From: Calditrichales bacterium MX18-03
GTDB taxonomy: Bacteria > Bacillota > Clostridia > Lutisporales > Lutisporaceae
Length of the DNA: 64,000 nucleotides
Direction of reading: 5' to 3'
Assembly: GCA_021083345.1 (NCBI GenBank)
Contig: JAJGRE010000007.1
Location: 62,001 to 126,000 of the forward strand
Position numbers and translations under genes: made by a program. Below, piece by piece: positions 59,241 through 64,000 of the stretch. The notes under the pieces were generated by a model. It did not search any database. It saw only the letters and a program-made list of their open reading frames with translations, and was not told where the DNA came from. Each line of letters starts with the position of its first letter. Positions within the stretch are counted from its first letter, which is position 1.

Positions 59241-59394
59241 TAGGCTTCCTCCCTTAATTCACAATTCAATACATATTATTCCTGAGGCGCCTATTGGTGC
59301 ATGTCTGCTTATACGTCCCCGGAATCTGTATAATATCTCTTTACCGGTAAAACCCTATTGTATGGAATAACTCATGAAGATGGGGGCAAAACCG

Positions 59395-59931
59395 ATGGAT
59401 CATATTCCTTTCCCGGTGATCAGGACTGAAAGGCTGCTGCTCAGGGCTGTCAGGGACTCGGATCTGGACAGCCTTTTCCGGATGTACAGCAACCCCCTGG
59501 TCTCTGAGTATGATAGTTTCTGTCCTATCAAAAGCACCGGCGAGGCGAGGCAGCTCCTGGCAAGCAGCCGGGATGAATACCGGACAGGGAAAAGGATTCC
59601 CTGGGGAATAGCCCTGCAGTCCGACGACCTGCTGATCGGAACCTGCAGCCTGCTTAATTTTGCTGAAGCGCCCAAGCACTGCGAAATTGGCTGCGCCATA
59701 ACCCCTGAAATGTGGCATAAGGGGTATGCGGTAGAGGCTATGGGCTATGCCATGAAGTATGCCTTTGATATGCTTGGGCTGGAGATGATCCTGGCTTACG
59801 CTGCTCCCGAAAACGCTGCCTCTCACCTGATGCTGCAAAGACTGGGTTTTGCCAGGCTGAAAACAATCAAAAACCGGTCCTTCTACAAAGGCCGGTTTCA
59901 CGATGAAGTATCCTATCAAAAGAGCCGGTAA
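59395..59931 (+). CDS. GNAT family N-acetyltransferase, RimJ/RimL-like
   Basis: A 178-aa acetyltransferase. It opens PVIRTERLLLRAVRDSDLDSLFRMYSNP, the RimJ/RimL pattern, and keeps the acetyl-CoA region HCEIGCAITPEMWHKGYAVEAMGYAMKYAFD and the late ASHLMLQRLGFARL. The substrate (ribosomal protein, amino group or small molecule) cannot be told. The start at 59395 has GGGGG eight bases upstream; an earlier in-frame ATG exists at 59374. It precedes the cupin gene on the same strand. Confidence 0.87.
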   Translation: MDHIPFPVIRTERLLLRAVRDSDLDSLFRMYSNPLVSEYDSFCPIKSTGEARQLLASSRDEYRTGKRIPWGIALQSDDLLIGTCSLLNFAEAPKHCEIGCAITPEMWHKGYAVEAMGYAMKYAFDMLGLEMILAYAAPENAASHLMLQRLGFARLKTIKNRSFYKGRFHDEVSYQKSR

Positions 59932-59953
59932 ATTTTCTCCGGATAGGGCGAAG

Positions 59954-59986
59954 CCCTTTCGAAAGGGTGTTAATTTATTGTATAAT
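59954..59986 (+). promoter_or_regulatory. Cupin gene promoter with 14-bp palindrome
   Basis: TATAAT (59981-59986) lies 27 bp before the cupin start. The -35 region (59958-59963) falls inside the perfect palindrome CCCTTTCGAAAGGG (59954-59967) and matches sigma-A poorly. A repressor or activator site is possible. Confidence 0.45.
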
Positions 59987-60013
59987 GATACCATCACAGA
60001 TAGAGGAGGAATC

Positions 60014-60343
60014 ATGATGTCCATCTTCCGGCTTGACGAGATTCAGGAAAAAGAGTTCATTCCAGGTTACTTTGTACGGTTTGTCCATTCGGAAAATATG
60101 ACTATGGCGCACTGGCGCATCGAAGCGGGGCATGCCCTTCCGGACCACGCCCATCCCCATGAGCAGGTCGTCAATCTGATTGAGGGAACCTTCGAGCTGA
60201 CCCTGGATGGTGTCCCCCATGTCCTTGAAGCACCGGCCGTTGCGGTAGTCCCCTCCAATGTGAAGCATTCCGGAAAGGCCTTGACAAAAGTGCGGATCAT
60301 CGATGCCTTCTACCCCGTCAGAGAAGATTATAGAGACAAGTAG
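60014..60343 (+). CDS. Small cupin domain protein
   Basis: A 109-aa single-domain cupin. Motif 1 reads HWRIEAGHALPDHAHPHEQVVNLIEGTFEL, with three His and a Glu for a metal; motif 2 is APAVAVVPSNVKHSGKAL. Such small cupins act as dioxygenases, isomerases or binding proteins; the substrate is unknown. The start is set by GAGGAGGAATC just before ATGATG; a longer frame back to 59903 overlaps the GNAT gene. Confidence 0.9.
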   Translation: MMSIFRLDEIQEKEFIPGYFVRFVHSENMTMAHWRIEAGHALPDHAHPHEQVVNLIEGTFELTLDGVPHVLEAPAVAVVPSNVKHSGKALTKVRIIDAFYPVREDYRDK

Positions 60344-60373
60344 AGCTTCACATTGCTGTGAAGCTCCTCTTTT
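60343..60373 (+). terminator. Terminator of cupin gene
   Basis: GAGCTTCACA (60343-60352) and TGTGAAGCTC (60357-60366) form a perfect 10-bp stem with a TTGC loop, then CTCTTTTT. The first arm begins inside the cupin stop codon. Confidence 0.9.
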
Positions 60374-60376
60374 TGC

Positions 60377-61612
60377 TTAACCTATGGCGTTTTTTATCTT
60401 TTGGGGCACCCCTGACAGCTTTACTGCCGGTACCGAGCAAATGGCAAAGCGGATCCCTCTGGTCAACGGTACTGCAAAGATATTGTCCTTCTTCAGGCGG
60501 TCACAGGCATCACCCGGCTGTATAGCCGGTATGGTAACAAAGAAGCCTGCTTTATAGGGACAGGTATCCAGCCCGATTTGCTTCGCTTCCTCTGTAAATA
60601 CCGCAGCCCTCTCTACCAGCAGCTGCTCCAGTTCCTTGCGTTCTGCCTCCACCTGCAGAAGGATTTCGCTGTCATGCATGATAGTGGAAAGCAGCTTCAT
60701 GCCGCAGCGGGTTCCGTTGGACCAGGTTCCACGGTTGGACGCCTGACAGACATCGTAAAACTCCTGGACCACGTCCTTATTGGCACTGAGGCCGATGGCA
60801 GCCCCCGTCCTCAAGCCGTACATGGTCAGACTTTTTGATACACTGTATGCTACCACGATAAGCAGGTTCTCCGGCAGGTTGGAAAGGTGCTTCATAAAGT
60901 CCCTGCCTGACGGACCGGCATAATCGATATAGGCAATATCGCAGAGCAGCGTTATTTTCTTTGTTCCGTCCGCCGCCTGGTGCTTAAGCACCTCCAAAAG
61001 CTGCAGCCACTCCTCACCGGTAAGGGCAAAGCCCGTGGGATTATGGGCGGGAGAATTCAGGAGGATCACCAGACTGTCCTGTCTGGCAAGCAGCTCGCTA
61101 GACTTTTCCTTAAAGGAAGCCAGGTTGAATTTCTTATCCTTGTCGAAATAGCTGAAGACGCCCAGCTTGCGCAGGTTTTCCTCAGCCAGCGTCTTATAGG
61201 GTCCCCAGAACCAATCGGAGGTCAGTATGGTATCACCTATGTCGGAGTAATTCCAGATGGTATGGCGGAGTGCACCGGAGCCTCCCGGCGTTGCCACTGC
61301 CTTGATGAATCCCTCCGGCCTGCTGTCCTTGAATGCGGCTGAAACGGCGGCTTCCAGAAAATCCGGGGTACCGGCGATGGGTGCATAGGCTGCATACTCG
61401 GTATCCGGGATATTCCGCAGTACTTCCATCACCGTGGGCATGACGGCCAGTTTCTCTTCGTCATCCAATATGGCGCCTACGGTGGCATTGATTACCTGCT
61501 CTTTTCCGTACATGGCTGCAGCATTGACCGCTTCCCGGTTGGCAGCGAATATTTTATCCTCTGCCTGTATATTGTTGACATGCTTCGCAACCATCGAATA
61601 ATGATGACTCAT
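60377..61612 (-). CDS. Class I/II pyridoxal-phosphate aminotransferase
   Basis: A 411-aa fold-type I PLP enzyme. It shows the cofactor region TPGGSGALRHTIWNYSDIGDTIL, substrate residues LNSPAHNPTGFALTGEEW, the Asp/Tyr of LCDIAYIDYAGP and the Schiff-base lysine in YSVSKSLTMYGLRTGAAIG. The overall plan is that of aromatic/aspartate aminotransferases; substrate unassigned. It stands alone, with its own promoter and a hairpin between it and the convergent cupin gene. Confidence 0.9.
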   Translation of the reverse strand: MSHHYSMVAKHVNNIQAEDKIFAANREAVNAAAMYGKEQVINATVGAILDDEEKLAVMPTVMEVLRNIPDTEYAAYAPIAGTPDFLEAAVSAAFKDSRPEGFIKAVATPGGSGALRHTIWNYSDIGDTILTSDWFWGPYKTLAEENLRKLGVFSYFDKDKKFNLASFKEKSSELLARQDSLVILLNSPAHNPTGFALTGEEWLQLLEVLKHQAADGTKKITLLCDIAYIDYAGPSGRDFMKHLSNLPENLLIVVAYSVSKSLTMYGLRTGAAIGLSANKDVVQEFYDVCQASNRGTWSNGTRCGMKLLSTIMHDSEILLQVEAERKELEQLLVERAAVFTEEAKQIGLDTCPYKAGFFVTIPAIQPGDACDRLKKDNIFAVPLTRGIRFAICSVPAVKLSGVPQKIKNAIG

Positions 61613-61651
61613 CCAATCCCTCCAAACTAGTACTCTGTTAACTCTAATTCT

Positions 61652-61679
61652 ATTATATCCTGAAATGCATAAATATCAA
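61652..61679 (-). promoter_or_regulatory. Promoter of aminotransferase gene
   Basis: On the minus strand TTGATA (61679-61674), a 16-nt spacer and a perfect TATAAT (61657-61652) lie 39 bp before the start; GGAGGGATTGG precedes the ATG. Confidence 0.65.
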
Positions 61680-61716
61680 TCCCAAACCCATCAAAGCCTT
61701 CCATTCTGAACATCCG

Positions 61717-63708
61717 CTATTCCTTTTTTCCGAAAATACAGGTTCTGTTCCTGCCGGTATTCTTCGCTTGGTACAACGCTTTGTCCGCCGACTGGATAAG
61801 CTTTTCCATATCGCTGCCATGAAGGGGGTAGCAGGAGATTCCCAGACTGCAGGTGATTCTCGGCGGATCGCTTTCATTGATGGCTGTCAGGCTGATTTTC
61901 TCCACTGCCATGCGCAGCTTTTCCGCTGCCGTAAATGCAGCATCAACATCCGTCTGGGGCAGAACCATAATGAACTCTTCCCCGCCATACCGGGCTGCCA
62001 CATCGCTTTCCCGGGTGTAGGACTTGATGGTCTCGGCAAAACGCATCAGAACATAATCCCCGGCTTCATGGCCGTAGGTGTCGTTGAAGCGTTTGAAATG
62101 GTCTATGTCGATCATGACGATGCTCAAGTACTGATTGTTGCGCTTGGCCTGGTTGATCTGCTTCTCCAGATAATCATCCAGGAACCGCCTGTTGAACATC
62201 TTTGTCAGCGTATCGGTTGAAGCCATCGTGTTCAGGCTCTCCAGCAGCCTCAGATTGCTGATGACCGGTGTGATGGTGTCAACATAAAGCTTAAGCTCCG
62301 ATACCATTTCATCGGTAAAAAAATTCTTCACATCGCTTTGAATCTGTATGATTGCGGAAACGTACCCTCCCACCACCACCGGAATGCACATGTGGGATGC
62401 CGCTTCGCTGTGAAAGTCCCGGCAGTTGAAATCCCTGTCCTTGTCGTTCATGATGAATTCCTTGCCGCTCCGGATCGCCCAGCAGGCTTCCTCCGGTGTC
62501 CGGATAAACCGGTCGATGGCAGTACCGTCATCCTTCAGGGCTTTGTACATTTTAAGATTCTTATCCGTATAATCCTTTTGTACGATGATGACCTGCCGGA
62601 TATGTTCCTTGGCCCTCAAAATATCGAAAAGCAGTTCATAGACCTCGTCCTCGGTAATGGCCTGCCTAACCATATCGGAGAACTTCTTCAGGTCCCCCAG
62701 CCGTTTGGTGTGCTGCTTCTCCTTCTGCAGGATCCTGTCCGTCCGCTGATAGGACCATGCAAGGATGGAGAACACGGCTGACAGCAGCAGGATAATGATG
62801 ATGCTGAAGTTCTTCAGTTGGTTGGCGGAAGAGTCCGCCAGTTGATCGTGATAGAGGATACCCTGTGCGCCTATCACCTGCCCGCTCATATCCTTGATGG
62901 GCCTGAAAGCGCAATAGAGAAAATGCTCATACATCAATCCGCCCTGAATGCCGCTATTCATCCGGCCGATATAGATGCCGCCTTCCTGCAGCACCTTGCG
63001 CGCAATCGGCTCCTCCAACTTTCCGCCTATGCGGAAACTGTCTTCCTCTGCTGCAACATTACTGGAAATAATGGTATCTCCGGCAGTGATGATACCGCGC
63101 ATACCGGTTTCTTCCATGATTTTATTCAGGATAATGGTATCCCCATCTAGGCTTATAGCCGTTACAATGGCGCCTGCAGCCGAAGAGCCGCTCCCGACCG
63201 GTACCGCTGCATACTGCACCAACTGCTCTCTTGCCTGATTCTTCTGAGCAAGCAGGTGGGTTCCCATAACGGCTTGCTTCTGCTCCAACACATTCCTGAT
63301 CATGTCGTGCAATATCAGCTTGTCTGCCGAGCGGAGCGTCCTCGTTCCTTTTACATGCTCAGCCATGATCCGGCCGTCCTTGTCTACCACATACCATTCG
63401 TCAACATAGCTCCGATGAACCGCCCAGCCTTCCAGTGTACGCTGCAAGGCGTCCGCATCTCCGGCAGCCAGCCGCTCCTGCAGGCAGGCTTCAGAGGAGG
63501 CCTGCAGCATGCCCATCCGCATCTGGCCCATATAAATGCCGTATGAGGTCTCTGCAAAGCGGATATTTCTTTCCATGATATTATTGAGGTTGTCCTGAAG
63601 CTGCCGCGAATAGGCTGTATAGATGGCACCGCCCATCAGAATGCCCACAAGGAACAATGCAGTCCATACCAGTACGATCCTTCGATTCCGAAAAAAATAA
63701 CTGCCCAT
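61717..63708 (-). CDS. Membrane-bound diguanylate cyclase (dCACHE-like sensor, GAF, GGDEF)
   Basis: A 663-aa signalling enzyme. An N-terminal helix (about 10-31), an extracellular CACHE-like sensor (32-300) and a second helix (about 305-325) lead to a GAF domain (about 360-480) and a GGDEF domain (500-660). The active site is GGEEF (residues 575-579), and an RxxD inhibitory site, RESD, sits at 566-569, five residues before it, so product inhibition is expected. It would make c-di-GMP in response to an outside ligand. The HD-GYP protein at 55686 may oppose it. Confidence 0.93.
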   Translation of the reverse strand: MGSYFFRNRRIVLVWTALFLVGILMGGAIYTAYSRQLQDNLNNIMERNIRFAETSYGIYMGQMRMGMLQASSEACLQERLAAGDADALQRTLEGWAVHRSYVDEWYVVDKDGRIMAEHVKGTRTLRSADKLILHDMIRNVLEQKQAVMGTHLLAQKNQAREQLVQYAAVPVGSGSSAAGAIVTAISLDGDTIILNKIMEETGMRGIITAGDTIISSNVAAEEDSFRIGGKLEEPIARKVLQEGGIYIGRMNSGIQGGLMYEHFLYCAFRPIKDMSGQVIGAQGILYHDQLADSSANQLKNFSIIIILLLSAVFSILAWSYQRTDRILQKEKQHTKRLGDLKKFSDMVRQAITEDEVYELLFDILRAKEHIRQVIIVQKDYTDKNLKMYKALKDDGTAIDRFIRTPEEACWAIRSGKEFIMNDKDRDFNCRDFHSEAASHMCIPVVVGGYVSAIIQIQSDVKNFFTDEMVSELKLYVDTITPVISNLRLLESLNTMASTDTLTKMFNRRFLDDYLEKQINQAKRNNQYLSIVMIDIDHFKRFNDTYGHEAGDYVLMRFAETIKSYTRESDVAARYGGEEFIMVLPQTDVDAAFTAAEKLRMAVEKISLTAINESDPPRITCSLGISCYPLHGSDMEKLIQSADKALYQAKNTGRNRTCIFGKKE

Positions 63709-63931
63709 TGCCCTTCCCCCTCAAGCATGATTTTTTTGCCCGTAAACCAACGCTATTACTCTGTATTTTATCACAATGCTATCGATTTTCGATGTTTTTC
63801 GACTAAAATTTTGCCTATATTTCCTTTATCGGCATGATATGCCGGTGTATCCATCATTCATGGGCTATATTTTTTTGTTCTGTGCAGAAACTATTAGGGA
63901 ATTCGTTATCAATCAAAAAGGAGGAACCCAA

Positions 63932-64000
63932 ATGCCGAATAACAACACCCCTCAGATAGAAGCCAAAAACCTGTCAATTGTATCGGATCAGCTGAATTTG
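63932..64000 (+). CDS. Start of a probable spore coat protein (CotF-like), cut by the window edge
   Basis: The first 23 codons of an open frame, MPNNNTPQIEAKNLSIVSDQ and on, after a strong ribosome binding site (AAGGAGGAACCCA). The opening resembles CotF-like, ferritin-fold coat proteins of Clostridia, which often start with a short polar leader followed by LSIVSDQLN. This is a family guess from a short segment. A hairpin CGGCAT-gat-ATGCCG (63830-63844) lies upstream. Confidence 0.55.
   Translation, partial: MPNNNTPQIEAKNLSIVSDQLNL

Noticed and set aside
59241-59373. CATACAAT box upstream of the second Met-rich gene as a sigma-E promoter
   Set aside because: The -10 match is exact, but no acceptable -35 is present at 13-15 nt, and the box lies more than 100 bp from the start codon.

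Overview
The window reads as part of the chromosome of an anaerobic, endospore-forming Firmicute, most likely class Clostridia. The left third carries the conserved sporulation and housekeeping block known from Bacillus (yabR, divIC, yabQ, yabP, rqcP, HU, mazG/yabN, spoVB, spoVT, prsA-like, mfd, pth, prs, glmU, spoVG). The right end carries spore-coat-like genes. I cannot name the genus from the sequence alone.

Layout. 1-15.6 kb: a tRNA-Leu cut by the window edge, then a mostly minus-strand block for cell division (divIC), spore cortex and coat (yabP, yabQ, spoVB, spoVT), ribosome rescue (rqcP), nucleotide sanitation (mazG), transcription-coupled repair (mfd), translation (pth) and precursor supply (prs, glmU). 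15.8-20.7 kb: the de novo NAD operon nadA-nadB-nadC, a nucleoside diphosphate kinase with a shortened Kpn loop, a Met-rich sporulation-type protein and spoVG. 21-29.9 kb: murC, a nitrilase, a marR-MFS pair, an ABC-2 exporter with an ArsR-type regulator, and a Phd/RelE-type toxin-antitoxin pair whose toxin looks shortened. 29.9-42.3 kb: one long minus-strand operon of eight genes: a large envelope protein, an ABC ATPase and ABC-2 permease, a coiled-coil membrane protein, MoxR, DUF58, and two membrane VWA proteins. 42.5-50.6 kb: an M20/RocB-like peptidase, a possible structured RNA, a small zinc-ribbon protein, a MacB-like ABC system with a large CARDB-like protein, and an RlmI-like methyltransferase. 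50.7-64 kb: a WG-repeat lipoprotein with a GyrI-like partner, CorA, a HAD protein, c-di-GMP enzymes (an HD-GYP protein and a diguanylate cyclase), YigZ, a second Met-rich protein, GNAT, cupin, an aminotransferase, and the start of a probable spore coat gene.

Regulation is readable in places. Two exact matches to the sigma-H consensus precede spoVG and HU, a sigma-E-like promoter precedes the first Met-rich gene, and a good sigma-A promoter with an overlapping palindrome precedes murC. Many genes end in clear intrinsic terminators.

The most interesting non-coding signals are two. The first is a dispersed structured element present twice (12461-12545 and 53293-53392), whose stems are kept by compensatory change. 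The second is a multi-stem fold in the gene-free stretch 44245-44391. All functional statements rest on reading motifs by eye; no database search was run.
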